A DNA stretch of 64,000 nt from Diploptera punctata. Taxonomy: Eukaryota > Arthropoda > Insecta > Blattodea > Blaberidae. The stretch is from the NCBI GenBank assembly GCA_030220185.1, contig JASPKZ010000422.1:691001-755000 (forward strand). The letters run 5' to 3'. A program made the position numbers and the translations under genes. The notes under the pieces were generated by a model. That model was not told where the DNA came from. It worked only from the letters and a program-made list of their open reading frames with translations, and did no database searches. Positions 10,557-21,545 of the stretch are shown here, in pieces. Position 1 is the stretch's first letter. Every line of letters starts with the position of its first letter.

Positions 10557-11269
10557 AGCTATGAGGTGTGGAGGAGAATGACAGTAAATTAATTACGTGC
10601 GCGAAGATGTGAAACATTGTGAAATCTGCTAAATAAAAAATTATCATAAGTAATGCCACGAGTGATTTCCAAATTATCGATAAATTCACGACTCACGAAG
10701 TGAGGAGTGCATCTATCTAGAGAATTTGGGAATCAAGAGTGGCATTTGTTAGGACTATTTAACGAATAAAATTAAGCTCTTTACTAAAAAATAATTATTT
10801 GAATATAGTTACCGGTGTTTTAAAATATTTATATAGTTAATGCAAACGTCGATGTTTGATAACAAATTAGAAACGTGAGGTTATGTATATTCACTGCAAT
10901 TCGATCATATTATTTATTGCCAAATAGGATCGCAATATTGTAAGAATGCACTCTAGTGGAGAAATAATGAAACACATCAAACTATTATAATCAACATTAT
11001 AGGTTAATCATTTATATTTTGAATAAACAACTCAGTAAAATCACTGAATCTATTAATTATTTGCTATATTCAATGTATTTGTTGGAGAAAAATAACGGTC
11101 TAACCTGTTCAGAATACTAAAAAAGGAGGAGCTTTCTTTATCACAAAAGCAGGAACTGATAAAGAAAAATCGATAAAGAGCGAGGTGAAACACGACTGTC
11201 ATTGGTGTAAAACAGAATTCGTTGAATCGCGATTGGTCATTGACTACCATTTGCGACATGAGTTAAATA
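10557..11269. other. AT-rich, no recognisable gene
   Basis: The small open frame on minus at 11053-11259 has no recognisable features. Confidence 0.4.
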
Positions 11270-11270
11270 G

Positions 11271-11320
<50 letters not shown>
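11270..11320. repeat. (ATT)n microsatellite
   Basis: About 16 uninterrupted ATT units. Confidence 0.97.
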
Positions 11321-11555
11321 TTAAATGGACCTAATGAAGACTGCTTTGTTTAATATCTTCTAATAATCTCGCATTCGGGTACATGTCTTCAGTCCATTTT
11401 CTGCCATGTTTTCATTAGATTTCTGCTGGAATATCCAAAATGTTGTTACTCCTAAAGGGGTCTCCCTGAATTATTGCTATTTTTTGGATGAATTTTTCCA
11501 CCTCTGTGATTCAGACTCATTTTAAATTTCAGAATGAATTAAAATAATAGTTATA

Positions 11556-12293
11556 AATTAACTAACTCACTGGCGCTATCGAACCCATAGGTTCATGGCA
11601 GCGAGGACATAAGCTCTCCATACATCCTTATTCTGAGCTAATGTTTTCCAATCTTCCCCTGTATCATCTACTTCCCTCAAATCATAGTTAATGTTATTAT
11701 CCCACTTCATTCTTGGTCTACCAACTGGGCGTTTTCCCTCTGATTATCCTACAAGAACCTTCCATGCACGTCTTTCATTCCCCATTCGTGTCACATGTCG
11801 AGCACATCGCAGTCTACGAGACTTAACTGTTCGTATTATATCTGGCTTCCTGTATATAATATGTACATATTATGTAGTTTTCTCAATTCACCTCTCTTTG
11901 GTCCAAAAATTTTACTATAAGAACTTTATTCTCAAATACTCGTAATCTCCTTTCCTCCCTTAAAGTAAGAGTCCATGTTTTGCACCCATATAATATAACT
12001 GGTACAATAATAGTTTTATATATTTTCAGTTTAACGTTTTTTGAAAGGAGTTGGGACGTCAAGAGTCTCTGTAATGCATAATAGCACGCATTTCCAGAAT
12101 TGAGCCTATGTTTAATTTCTTTGTGCATCTCATTCCTATTTGTGATTATTGTTCCTAGGTATTTGAATTCAGTCACTTCCTCAAAATTTCCCTCATTAGT
12201 CATTAGCTGTCCATTTCCATTATATAATGTATTTCTATGTGTGACCATATAATTATTTAGTTTTATTGATATTTACTTCCAGTCCCAAAAATA
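11556..12293 (-). mobile_element. R1 LINE 3' half, 5'-truncated
   Basis: Minus-strand R1 from a short TTAG/TTAA tail through the C-terminal region to about the thumb segment (...LEVNINKT). The longest open piece (11883-12248) reads VTEFKYLGTIITNRNEMHKE and VILYGCKTWTLTLREERRL, the post-catalytic region. The frame then breaks at FLDQREVN. Sequence is close to the full copy at 57.5 kb. Confidence 0.9.
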
Positions 12294-12604
12294 GTGATTA
12301 ATATTATAATTATATTTATGATATTTATTACTAACATTACCATTACCTGGTTAGCGAATTAGAAGGAATGAAGACTTTTGTCATGAAAACATTTTTTTGA
12401 AAAGTTGTTTCTTATCTTGATGTGAAGATGGCAAATAAAAATGGCCAAGAGTCTGTTTTAACACTCTAGAAATGTTTTTTTTCTTTCGGAAGCAAATCCC
12501 GCATATTAGAAACGTAAGGTCGAGTTCGTTTACAAGGAAAATCCGACCAATCGCTCTACCGGTCACCATCTTTGTTTTCTTGTAATATATACGAATATAC
12601 ATAA
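12294..12604. other. No recognisable gene
   Basis: Sequence between two LINE copies with nothing recognisable. Confidence 0.4.
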
Positions 12605-12610
12605 CAGAAT

Positions 12611-13975
12611 ATGAACAATATTAATGAAAGATGCCTAAAGATTAAAATGAAGCTTATGGGAAGAACAATGGTGTTCTTAGCAGTCTACGCACCAACAGAT
12701 GATGCTGCACAGAGTCAGAAAGAAAAGTACTATTCAGTATTAGTGGAACAAATAGAGAAAATACGAAGTAATGAAGAATTAATACTAATGGGAGATTTAA
12801 ATGGGAAAGTGGGTAGAAGAAACAATGATGAAGCAGTAGGAAAATATGGGGAACAAGAAGTCAACGATAATGGAAATAGAATCATAGAGATGTGCAAACA
12901 ACATAAATTAAAGATAGTAAACACATTTTTCGACCATAAGGATATTCATAAATTTACTTGGGAACGACCTAGTCTCAATCAGGAATCAATAATAGACTAC
13001 ATAATTGTAAAGCAAAATACTTCCTTATTTATTAAGGACTCAAGGGTTAAAAGAGGAGCAAATTGTGGTTCTGACCACTATCTACTCACAGCACAGATCA
13101 TCCCCAAATTCCTTACAGGGAAAAAAGTGCATGATGAAGCAAGGGAATCAACAATGCAACCGAAGCAGGAAGAAAAATCTAAACTGTATTTATTTAATCA
13201 GGATAGTATCAAAAACTTATATAAAGAAAGACTGAGGATTAAAATTGAGAATTTGGATTACAAGGAAGACATAGAAGAAGAATATAATCAATTAAAGGAA
13301 ATAATACATTCGGCAGCAAAAGAAGCATTAGGCACAATAAATAAAAAACAAAATACCCAAGGTTGGTGGAATGATGATATTGAAGAATTAACCAAAAAGA
13401 AGAAAAAATGCTACTTAGAATGGTTGGCAAATAAAACAACAGAAAATTGGATAGAATACAAGAGAACAAACGCCAAAGTTAAAAGGAAAGTGATAGAAGA
13501 AAAAAACAAATTATGGAAAAGCAAATGCCAAGAAATAGAAAGTTATATAGGAGGATCACAATCATCTGAAGTATGGAGATTTCTAAAAACACTGAAAACC
13601 AACCAAGGACCCAGCAAGATAAATTTGTTAGCAAAATCAGACGCAGAAAAACATTACAAAACTTTACTGTCAGAAACTAGAAATGAGTTTATGGAAACAA
13701 CAGAAAATCCATCCATAGAAATGAACGCCCTGGAATTTGATACAATAGATATAGAATTAGAAATTCAAACCCTAAAGAATAAAAAGGCACCAGGGCCGGG
13801 AAACATACCAAATGAGTTAATTAAATATGGCCCAAAAAATTTAATAGGTAGATTGAGGGATTTGTATAATAAGTGCATTGCAATACAGAAGATTCCTGAT
13901 GAATGGAAAATAAGCTACATAGTACCAATATACAAGAAGGGCGATAGAAGAGACGCAAAAAACTACAGATGACTA
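12611..13975 (+). pseudogene. R2 endonuclease and start of reverse transcriptase
   Basis: An open frame of 453 codons. Residues 24-160 are the C-terminal two thirds of an APE-type endonuclease: YAPTD at 26-30, GDLNGKVG at 61-68, IIDYIIV at 127-133 and SDHYLLT at 154-160. The N-terminal part with the first catalytic Asn and Glu is missing. A charged linker (170-385) is followed by the RT start: KNKKAPGPGNIPNELIK, where the usual Asp after GP is Gly, and DEWKISYIVPIYKKGDRR. The frame stops at TGA directly after NYR, where Gly is expected, and coding continues in the same frame beyond it. The first ATG is internal to the domain and is not a true start. Confidence 0.88.
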
Positions 13976-14348
13976 AGTATAAATAACACATTATATAGAA
14001 TATTTACGAAGTTATTAAAAACAAAGTTACAAAAAGATGTTAAAGACAAATTAGGAGAAGATCAAAATGGATTCAGACCAGGAAGGTCATGTGTTGACAA
14101 TATATTTGCAATACAACAGTTAATTGAAAAAACGGACTGCAGTTGGAGAAGAAACCCATTTGACAATGATAGATTTAGAGAAAGCTTATGACTCAATTCC
14201 GAGGAACAAATTATGGGAAGTATTGGAGAAATACAATATTGACAGAAACCTAATAGAAATTATTAAACAAACCTATAAAGATAACTCCGCTTATGTTTAA
14301 AATGGGAAATATAATGTCTAATCCTATAAACACCACACCTCAAAGGGA
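13976..14348 (+). pseudogene. R2 reverse transcriptase, middle part, frameshifted
   Basis: Directly after the TGA the frame reads LSINNTLYRIFTKLLKTKL and GEDQNGFRPGRSCVDNIFAIQ, RT fingers motifs. It then shifts near 14135. The next frame reads LTMIDLEKAYDSIPRNKLWEVL, containing the first catalytic Asp of motif A. Further stops occur at about 14298 and 14315 before the next open piece. Confidence 0.85.
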
Positions 14349-14699
14349 TTGAAACAAGGGTGCAGTCTATCACCAATCTTATTTAATATTTATGTAGAAT
14401 TTATATTAACGAAATGGAAACAAAGCTGCAAAGGTATGGGGATCCCAATAGGCAATAGATTTTTGCTGACATTACAATTTGCCGATGATCAACTGGTTTT
14501 AGCGCAAGACAATTTTGATATGGAATTCATGATAAAAAGGTTGAAAGGCACATATGAATCATGGGATCTCACAGTAAATTTACAAAAATCAGAATATCTG
14601 GCAATAAATAGCAATGAAAGAGAAAACTTAGTATTGGAAGATGGAATCCAAATAAAGCAAGTGAAACAAACTAAATATTTGGGAATGATATATGGATAA
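14349..14699 (+). pseudogene. R2 reverse transcriptase, palm with FADD box
   Basis: An open piece of 116 codons starting MKQGCSLSPILFNIYVEF (motif B) and reaching LQFADDQLVLAQDN. FADD at 45-48 is the catalytic motif C box. VNLQKSEYLAI and QTKYLGMIYG follow (motifs D/E and thumb). A frameshift at about 14695 moves the coding into the next frame. The ATG is probably not a start, because family members have L before KQG. Confidence 0.88.
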
Positions 14700-15243
14700 C
14701 ATCGAAGGTATAGGCAAAGAGAACATAAAACATAGAATTGAATTGAGTAGCAAAATAATATCATCATTAAATTCCATATGGTGGGATAAGCATATTTGGA
14801 AAGACACAAAAAAATATATTGGTAAAACATTGGTGGAATCTGTTGCAATGTATGGAAGTGAGGTATGGACAATCAATAAGTACTACAAGAATAGACTAAT
14901 AGCTCTAGAAATGGATTATTTACGAAGAAGTGCCAGAAAGTCTAAATTAGAACGTGTCACAAATAAGGAAATTAGAAACAAAATGGAAGCAGAAGAAAGC
15001 ATAATTGAAAGAATTGAGGAAAAGGAATTAAAGTGGTTAGGACATGTTTTAAGAATGGAAGATGAGCGATGGCCGAAGCAACTATATGAATGGCATCCTA
15101 ACAGAAAGAAGAAAAGAGGAAGACCAAGGTTAACATGGAAGGAAAACATGAAGACAGTAATGCAAGCTAGAGGGCTAAGCATCGAAGATGCCCAAGACCG
15201 TAGGCTTTGGAGGTTTGGCACGGGAAGACGGCAGCAGCTGTAA
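14692..15243 (+). pseudogene. R2 C-terminal region
   Basis: An open piece of 183 codons continuing the thumb (RIELSSKIISSLNSIWWDKH, VAMYGSEVWTINKYYKNRL). It ends with ELKWLGHVLRMEDERWPKQL and GRPRLTWKENMKTVMQARGL, the conserved C-terminal tail of this LINE group. It ends with TAA just before the GATA tail. This is the best preserved part of R2, and overlaps the preceding piece by 8 bp through the frameshift. Confidence 0.88.
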
Positions 15244-15373
15244 AAACCCGAAGATAGATAGATAGATGTTCCGTAAAACAGTAACCAACCACATATTGGA
15301 TCTGCTGAGAAATTCGATTAGTTTGTATTGTATAGTTTCTCGAGTGACGGACTATAATAATAATCATAATAAC

Positions 15374-15421
<48 letters not shown>
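15374..15421. repeat. (AT)n microsatellite
   Basis: About 23 AT units. Confidence 0.97.
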
Positions 15422-15422
<1 letters not shown>

Positions 15423-15625
15423 CCGGTTTTAACAATGTTGACACATTTTTCCGGCACCAATGGATTTGTCTCCAATTTCGTTTTATAATTTTCCTCCATT
15501 CATCTCTATTATAACACAGTTCTTCCTCTATTTCCCAGTCCTTCAGAGTTCTCTAATCCTTGGATCCACGTGAGATTTGGTCGTCCTTTCCTTCTCGTTC
15601 CTGATGGTATCCATTCCATTATTTT
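15422..15625 (-). mobile_element. LINE 3' end fragment
   Basis: The minus strand contains EWIPSGTRRKGRPNLTW-like pieces across two frames and ends in GTGTCAACATTGTTAAAACCGG. The end motif CCGGTTTTAACAATGTT (plus strand) recurs at 24012. Confidence 0.55.
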
Positions 15626-15628
15626 TTA

Positions 15629-15632
15629 AATG

Positions 15633-15681
<49 letters not shown>

Positions 15682-15695
15682 TAATAATAATAATG

Positions 15696-15730
<35 letters not shown>
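15629..15730. repeat. (AAT)n microsatellite with ATG variants
   Basis: About 100 bp of AAT units with two GAT interruptions. Confidence 0.97.
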
Positions 15731-15775
15731 TCACTGGCACTATAAAACCCTTAGGTTTAGAGCCGCGCGCGGGAT
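15728..15775 (-). mobile_element. R1 LINE, last 45 bp
   Basis: AACTCACTGGCACTATAAAA, a diverged GGTTTA, then GCCGCGCGCGG match the extreme 3' end of R1 in minus orientation. Confidence 0.6.
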
Positions 15776-15917
15776 TTCTAATCAGTACCTAGTCAAAAAA
15801 TATCAAAATCTACCAATTTTTCATATACTTGGTAAAAGGTAAATTGTCTCTTACAATAGGACCTAATAATAAAATAAATAATAGGCAATGATAGGCCTAT
15901 AAATAATACTGTTGTAA

Positions 15918-15931
15918 TTGTAATAATAATA

Positions 15932-15981
<50 letters not shown>
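15918..15981. repeat. (AAT)n microsatellite
   Basis: About 20 AAT units. Confidence 0.95.
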
Positions 15982-16194
15982 TTATTTATAAACAGGTTTA
16001 CAATATAATAAAACATCTTCCTGTGCCCAAAGATTTTTAAATTTTTATCTTCTTTCTCCATTGTTCTCTATCTTCCCACTCCAATTCTTCCAGACCTAGC
16101 TCCCTCATACTTCTTTTTACATCATCCATCCTTTTAAATCAAGGTCAACTTCTCTTTCCTTTCCCAGGTGGAATCCATTCCAAAGCTTGTCTGG

Positions 16195-16196
<2 letters not shown>
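15982..16196 (-). mobile_element. LINE 3' end fragment (R2/R3-like)
   Basis: The minus strand reads MDDVKRSMRELGLEELEWED and REQWRKKIKI, the usual C-terminus of this LINE group. It is homologous to 23760-23990. Confidence 0.65.
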
Positions 16197-16240
<44 letters not shown>

Positions 16241-16292
16241 GAAAATAAATTACTTGTGAATGCAATATACAAAATAATAATAATAATAATAA

Positions 16293-16323
<31 letters not shown>
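16197..16323. repeat. (ATT)n, then an (AAT)n/(ATT)n pair forming a palindrome
   Basis: An ATT run at 16197-16240, then AAT units to about 16293 run straight into ATT units to 16322. This makes a self-complementary microsatellite. Confidence 0.9.
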
Positions 16324-16610
16324 AAACGGCCAGTTGGTAGACCAAGAATGAGGTAGGAGAATAACATTAACATTAACCATGATTTGAGGGAAGTAGATTA
16401 TACATGGAATGATTGGAAAACATTAGCTCAAGATAGGGATGTATGGATAGCTTATGTTCGCGCGGTGGGAGAATAACATTAACTATGATTTGAGGAAAGT
16501 TAATTGTACAGGAATGATTGAAAAATATTATCCCAGAATACGGATTTATGGGGGCTTATGTCCGCGCTGTCATGAACCTAGGGGTCCGATAATGCCACCG
16601 AGTCAGTTTA
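16324..16610 (+). mobile_element. R1 LINE 3' end with internal partial duplication
   Basis: Plus-strand R1 C-terminus (GRPRMR region) runs to TATGTTCGCGCGG. It then repeats GGGAGAATAACATTAAC.ATGATTTGAGG and runs a second time to GTCATGAACCTAGGGGTCCGAT. So about 130 bp near the 3' end are present twice in tandem, the second copy complete to the terminus. Confidence 0.8.
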
Positions 16611-16930
16611 ATCACTGTTGCCAATTAATGGGATGAAAATACGACTCTTCTTTTTTTCATTCGTTTAACCTCTTGTTTCTTTTACGTGCTCCAGACGTTA
16701 CAGTTAATAATGTTAGTTTGAAACGTGAAATTGTTTATTTCTGGTTGGTCCTATAATAAAATAACTAGGCCTACTGTTTATATGAACTTATTATTTATGG
16801 TACGTCGACATAATATTTATTACGTACACTTGTTTATTTACTTGTAAAATTAATAACAAAATTTGCAATTTTTATACATAGATGTTATGTTCTTTTCACA
16901 GTATTTGTAATGTTCGATTTGCTGACCAAT
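16611..16930. other. AT-rich, no recognisable gene
   Basis: No coding or repeat signal. Confidence 0.4.
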
Positions 16931-16942
16931 TTATAAAACCAT

Positions 16943-17283
16943 TCCATAGTATTTCTGCCCGTGGGTAGGTCTTTCACTGGAATCATAGCATTTTCATGAT
17001 ATGCTTTGCAGCTTTACTAGGGAATTGTAGGTGTGGTAGCTTCCCGTTGCATTCCACACCGGTGAAGGATGATGATGGTAATGATAATGATAAGGATGAT
17101 GATGACGATGATGGCCGTATGATTCGGGGACCGTTTGGGCCTTAAAGTTTTCCTGACATTTGTCTTATAGGTAAGGAAAAACCCCGATAAAAACCTCACC
17201 CAGAAAAACTGTCCCGACCGGGGATCGAACCCGGGCCCGCTGCTTGACAAGGCAGTACGCTACTTCGAGACCACAGCGGTGGA
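16943..17283 (-). mobile_element. SINE A, complete, perfect 12-bp target-site duplication
   Basis: Minus-strand copy with head CCACCGCTGTGGTCTCGAAG, B box GGGTTCGATCCCCGG, and 3' end at the left. Flanked by TTATAAAACCAT at 16931-16942 and 17284-17295. Confidence 0.93.
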
Positions 17284-17449
17284 TTATAAAACCATAATGC
17301 ACTGAAATGACACAATATATAGGCTATATATAATCAATGCCACCAGTTTATCATTACTATAATTATAATAAATCATATAACAAAAAATAAAAAAGTTTTT
17401 AAATTATTATATTGTCTACATTTCTAGTATTATCTCCTAGCATCGTCGT

Positions 17450-17712
17450 ATTTTAACCTACTTCTGAGGTTGGGGCGCCTGGAAGTCGGGACTACGCTGT
17501 CCCTATGATAGGTGATGATGGTGATGGTAATGATGCGCCATAAGAGGCCTCAATCCTAAACTTAATCTAATTAGATGAATATGATAACGATGGCCAGATG
17601 GTGTTCGGGGACCGTTTGGGCCATAAAGTTTCCAGATATTTGTCTTACAGTAAGAAAAAAACCCGTAAAAACCTCCCGACATAGAACTGAACTCGGGCCC
17701 GTTGCGTGACAA
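17450..17712 (-). mobile_element. A-B chimeric SINE
   Basis: The right half (minus) is the SINE A head and first body part (about 17590-17712). The left half is the SINE B tail (CTTCTGAGGTTGGGGCGCC on plus). The same junction is found at 42790-43172 and 44630-45000, so the chimera is a propagated family, not a local accident. The head is truncated at GTTGCGTGACAAG. Confidence 0.8.
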
Positions 17713-17849
17713 GTAAGAAATAAAATACTCTTAAATGGCATTTACAGTTAATTCGGTTAGTAGTAGAGCATTCCCTTTAAATTAATTTATCACTACCTTC
17801 ATGACATGGCAGCCCTAGATGTTCTTAGCCTACCAGCCTCACATTCTTC

Positions 17850-18620
17850 TTCTTCTTCACTTTCTGGTTTAGGCATTGATTACCTGTTCCGTCTTCACTA
17901 ATAGATCTAAGACCATCTCTTCAGAGCACGTCCGATATCTCTTCTTCCTCTCGGAAAATATTATAAGATTTTTTTTGGTAATCTATTCTCTTCCATTCTT
18001 TCCACAAGTCCACTATTTCTTGTTATTATATATATTTTCTTTTATGCAGTATATCTGCAGTTATTCACGAATATCATCGTTTCTTATCTGGTCCATTCTA
18101 GGACACCCTTTACTCTTCTTAAAAATTTCATCTCGGCTGCTTGAATTTTACTTTCATGTCTATGCTATAGTAATTCTACTCGAGGGCAGGTCTTTCAATG
18201 TAATCATAACATTTTCATGATATGCTTTGCAGCTTTACTAGAGAATTATTATAGGTGTAGCAGCTTCCCGTTGCTTTCCACATACTTTCATACTTTTTTG
18301 ATAGTGATAATCCAATATTCGCTCCCATATAACAGGACAGGGACTGCCATTGTTTTATAAAATTTTAATTTTGTTTTTTATGGGCTTTATTGTGTAATGT
18401 TCTATTTATTGTGCCACAAAAAGCATGGGACTGTTGAATTTTATGTTCAATATTTTTATCATATCCATAGCAAATATCACATCCTAAATATTTAAAGTGG
18501 GATACTTGTTCAAACATTTCGTCTCTAATGATTATTTTAGCGCGCAGAGTGTTTCTTCCACAAAATGCCATTACTTTTGTTTTACTTACTGAAATATTAA
18601 AACTATAATCGTTGCATCAC
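17850..18620 (-). pseudogene. R4 LINE RT C-terminal fragment, split by a SINE A piece
   Basis: Minus-strand coding, 5' to 3' from the right. MAFCGRNTLRAKIIIRDEMF, QVSHFKYLGCDICYGYDKN and GTINRTLHNKAHKKQN (open 18365-18571) form the RT thumb region. NFIKQWQSLSCYMGANIGL-like sequence follows, then the split, then the stretch read on plus as CATCTCGGCTGCTTGAATTT. The same order is found in the R4 copies at 22.7 and 29.7 kb. The leftmost 300 bp are too decayed to translate well. No catalytic motif is included. Confidence 0.75.
18181..18285 (-). mobile_element. SINE A 3' fragment inside R4
   Basis: CGAGGGCAGGTCTTTCA..GCTTTGCAGCTTTACTAGAGAA and GCAGCTTCCCGTTGCTTTCC match the last third of SINE A. 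R4 sequence resumes on both sides. Confidence 0.8.
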
Positions 18621-18707
18621 ATTCACATGAGTTAATAACAGAGATTTTTGAAATTCATGTTAAAGCACCGTTGAGGTTATGTAACAAGATGTTAATTATA
18701 TAATTTT

Positions 18708-18760
18708 TTACCTGGTAAGTCAGTCGTCCTCAAATAAGTTATTAAACTTCTTCAAATAAC
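18708..18760. mobile_element. Short match to PLE-2 3' flank
   Basis: ACCTGGTAAGTCAGTCGTCCTCAAATAAG-like sequence parallels 47207-47255, just beyond the PLE-2 coding remnant. Probably a severely truncated PLE end. Confidence 0.4.
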
Positions 18761-18804
18761 AGAGGTTAACGATCATTCAGCCAGCACAAGGATGTCGAGT
18801 CCCT

Positions 18805-19020
18805 GAACAATTATCACTGATGTTCTCAACCTGGACATGCTACTTATTGTAAATGCCCAAATTCCTTATGATTTGGGTGGCACCGGACTTATACTGGCCG
18901 AAATTTTATATATATTTTTTTTTTCTCCCATGCGACTCAAAACCATCGCACGCTCCGTAACTCCGCACCAAGTCAGCATCCCTTAAATCACTCGGCTACG
19001 GTATGGGATGTCGCTGTCAC
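18805..19020 (-). mobile_element. SINE E, 5' two thirds
   Basis: The minus strand has the head TAGCCGAGTGATTTAAGGGA and the GGCCAGTATAAGTCCGGTGCC-type body. The 3' end is missing. Confidence 0.7.
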
Positions 19021-19044
19021 TATATGGCTGAGTAACACAGGTGT

Positions 19045-19195
19045 TATATATATAGCCAAGATGCCTTGGTGCAGAGCTACGAGACTTGCACTGGTTTGTG
19101 TCTCCATTGGAAAAAAATTTCACCCCCTACACGCTGGATGATCGCTACACTTGGATGTGAGGCCAAAACCGGCCGTTGCGCCATGGAGCTTTATA
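19045..19195 (+). mobile_element. SINE E with internal deletion
   Basis: GCCTTGGTGCAGAGCTACGAG joins directly to CACGCTGGATGATCGC..GGATGTGAGGCC, omitting the central 150 bp of the family. It lies head to head with the previous SINE E. Confidence 0.7.
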
Positions 19196-19639
19196 TATAT
19201 AATCAGTAATCATATCATTGTTCTTCCATGTGTTATCATTGAAGAAATATTATGGTCTGAATGAAATATAATTGTTCTCCAGCCATCTCTTCCTCAGACG
19301 ATCTAATGTTCTCTTGCTGTGATGGTTCTAGGGACTCTTGCTCAGATGTTCCTGTCAAATTGTTAATGATGAATGTAGTTTTAATCTGATGTTACATTTA
19401 TTCATTAGTTTCCGATCCTATTTGATGAAGACTACAGTTCTAAGTATAAACGTTTTTCACACTGCACTGCCAGTGTATTTTATAATTCCATTCATGTTTG
19501 TTCCTGAACTAATGATGGTTTGAAAGTTTTATTAATTGCACTTAAACATCTGCTGTAGTTAGGTATTTTCTCCAATTTGTCTAATTCTTTCAAAAATATG
19601 TGAATATGTGTATGTATGAAGTATATATATCAATAAAAG

Positions 19640-20440
19640 TAAATATTTAGTCACACTTAGAAATACACAATATAACGTAAATGGAGAATTAACGAAAGAT
19701 AAGGGAAATTTTGAAGAAGTGACTGAATTTAAGTAGGCCACCTAGGAACAAAAATTACAAATTGGAATTAGATGCAGAAAGAAATTAAACATATGATCAA
19801 CTCTGGAAACTTTTAGGAACTCTTGTCATTCCAACTTCTCTCAAAAACGTTAAACTAAAAACTATGTTTAACCGTTAATCTTCCAGTCGTATTTTGTAGA
19901 TGTGAAACATGACTTTTACTTTAAGGGAGGAGGAAAACATTTACGAGTATTTGAGAATAAAGCTTTTTGGGAAATTTGGCTCAAAGAAAGAAAGAAAAGA
20001 AAGAAAGAAAAGAAAGAGAAAAGAAGAAAAGAAGAAAGAGAAAGAAAGAAGAAAAGAAAGAAAAAGAAGAAAGAAAGAAAGAAAGAAAAGAAAGAAAGAA
20101 AAGACAGACAGATAGGTGAATGGAAAAGATTAGAAAACAGTGAGTTACATGATCTTATGGGTAACCACATATAATGAGAACAGTTTTAAGTTTCGATTAC
20201 TGCGATTGGCAGGACATTTGGCACGAATGGGGAATGAAAGAGGGACAAGGAAATTTCTTGTAGGAAAACGAGATGGAAACCACCCAATAGGTAGGTCAAG
20301 AATGAGCCTGATATAATAATATTAACTATGACTTAAAGGAAGATAAATTATACATGAAATGATAGAAAATTTAAAAAAAACATATGCTCAGGATAGGGAT
20401 GTATGGGGAGCTTATGTCTGCGCAGGTATGAACTATATAT
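19640..20440 (+). pseudogene. R1 LINE 3' half with an expanded A/G-rich repeat inside the coding region
   Basis: Plus-strand R1 from the segment before FKYLGT (GNFEEVTEFK, then a TAG) to near the 3' end (TATGTCTGCGCAGGTATGAAC). Frames are broken in several places. In the intact family GPKRDEQTGEW follows KIF. Here the DNA runs from GGCTCAAAGAAAG into about 130 bp of GAAA-type repeats before ACAGATAGGTGAATGG. The repeat therefore grew from an AAAGAGAGA-like stretch of the LINE itself. Confidence 0.8.
19983..20112. repeat. (GAAA)n-type purine repeat
   Basis: Long GAAA/GAAAA array inside an R1 copy. The Lys/Glu-rich frames across it are artefacts. Confidence 0.9.
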
Positions 20441-20865
20441 ATATATATTTATTATAATTTAGTAGAGAATTTTTTATGTGTCATAAATTTAATTTATCTC
20501 TGTATCTTGGCAGATTGGAGACTATAATCTGCAAGTTGGTCACCGTCTTATAGAAATGGTTGGATATAACATGTGTGAGAAAGGGAGGTACGAGAATCGA
20601 GTGGGACTGCATTGTCCTCCTATTACATGGCTCTTAATTTCATGAAGGAAAACATCTGTGGGTGCAAGTCTCCAGGGTTTGCCAACCCTCTTAAACCATT
20701 GCACGTAAATTTACACACCTAGATTTTATAAACTAATCTGACTTGCTTTGCTCCCTAAAGATCAAGATTATTTTCATTACCTAATAAAATAATTACAATT
20801 TTCTAGCTATTAGGTTCAATTTTCGGGAATGCCGTTTTTTTTTCTCTCACGTATCATCCTGAACT
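20441..20865. other. No recognisable gene
   Basis: It includes an (AT)n run at 20436-20450. Nothing else was recognised. Confidence 0.4.
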
Positions 20866-21460
20866 AGCAAAGAAATTCAAAATGACAATCTCTGAAAGTA
20901 AATCGGAAGTAATAGCATTCAACTGGAAAGAACATATGAGGTGTAAAATTAACATTAATGACAGTATAATACAACAGGTGAACAATTTTATTTATTTGGG
21001 ATGCAATATATCATACATATGTACTGTTAGAAGGAAGACATTTATATTAAATTAAATACATTTATGGAATGTGTGGCACTATTAAACGGACACTGAAAAA
21101 TAAAACATTGAGGAGTACACAATTAAAATTTTACAAAATTATGGCGATGCCTTAACACATGCAAATAGAGAACTGGACTCTTCGTTCAGACAGAAGAAAA
21201 ATAGAAACTGCAGAAATCAAGTTCTTGCGTTCAGTAGCAAGTATGACAATTTCGGACAGAAAAAAAAGAAATGAAGATATTAGAAAATACTTACATATTT
21301 TAAATTTAAAAGATAGCGTTGACAGTATGAGATACTATTGGTATGAACATGTTCAAAGAGTGCCTACCGATAGAATTCATCAGCTATTACTAAAGCACAA
21401 AGCAAAAGGACATAGAAGTGATGGACGCCCATTTACTAGATAGGAAGATTAATTAAATCT
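20866..21460 (+). pseudogene. R4 LINE RT C-terminal fragment
   Basis: Plus strand. MTISESKSEVIAFNWKEHMR and VNNFIYLGCNISYI are the RT region just after the palm. After frame breaks, GTIKRTLKNKTLRSTQLKFY and the open piece 21159-21443 follow. That piece reads ETAEIKFLRSVASMTISDRK and RNEDIRKYLHILNLKD, the same C-terminal domain as the R4 copies at 22.7 and 29.7 kb, though clearly more diverged. Confidence 0.75.
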
Positions 21461-21499
21461 CACTTTATGTGAAAACAGGTCAAAATACCTAATTTCGTA

Positions 21500-21545
21500 A
21501 AGAAGAAGAAGAAGAAGGTGAAGAAGATGATGAAGAAGAAGAAAC
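21500..21545. repeat. (GAA)n repeat
   Basis: GAAGAAGAA with GAT and GGT variants, beside the R4 3' end. Confidence 0.85.

Larger units (their letters stand above)
12605..15269 (+). mobile_element. R2 LINE, EN+RT, 5'-truncated, GATA-repeat tail
   Basis: One plus-strand element about 2.66 kb long. It has an EN domain lacking its N-terminal part, a linker, a complete RT and a C-terminal region with KKRGRPRLTWKEN. It ends in TAAAAACCCGAAGATAGATAGATAG, a short tandem-repeat tail like RTE-type LINEs. R2 proteins differ clearly from R1. Related 3' ends are R3 at 22 kb and the LINE tails at 16 and 23.8 kb. I could not find a clear TSD. Confidence 0.88.

Noticed and set aside
14489..14872. 127-codon minus-strand frame
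   Set aside because: Antisense shadow of the R2 reverse transcriptase.
15543..15740. Tyr-, Ile- or Asn-repeat frames (also 24074-24361, 39530-39796, 42160-42408)
   Set aside because: They are translations of (ATT)n/(AAT)n microsatellites with no conserved flanks.
18365..18571. Free-standing small gene
   Set aside because: MAFCGRNTLRAKI...FKYLGCD is LINE RT sequence in the R4 family.
19902..20174. Lys/Glu-rich 90-codon frame
   Set aside because: It crosses a GAAA microsatellite within a decayed LINE; its ends are LINE codons in mixed frames.
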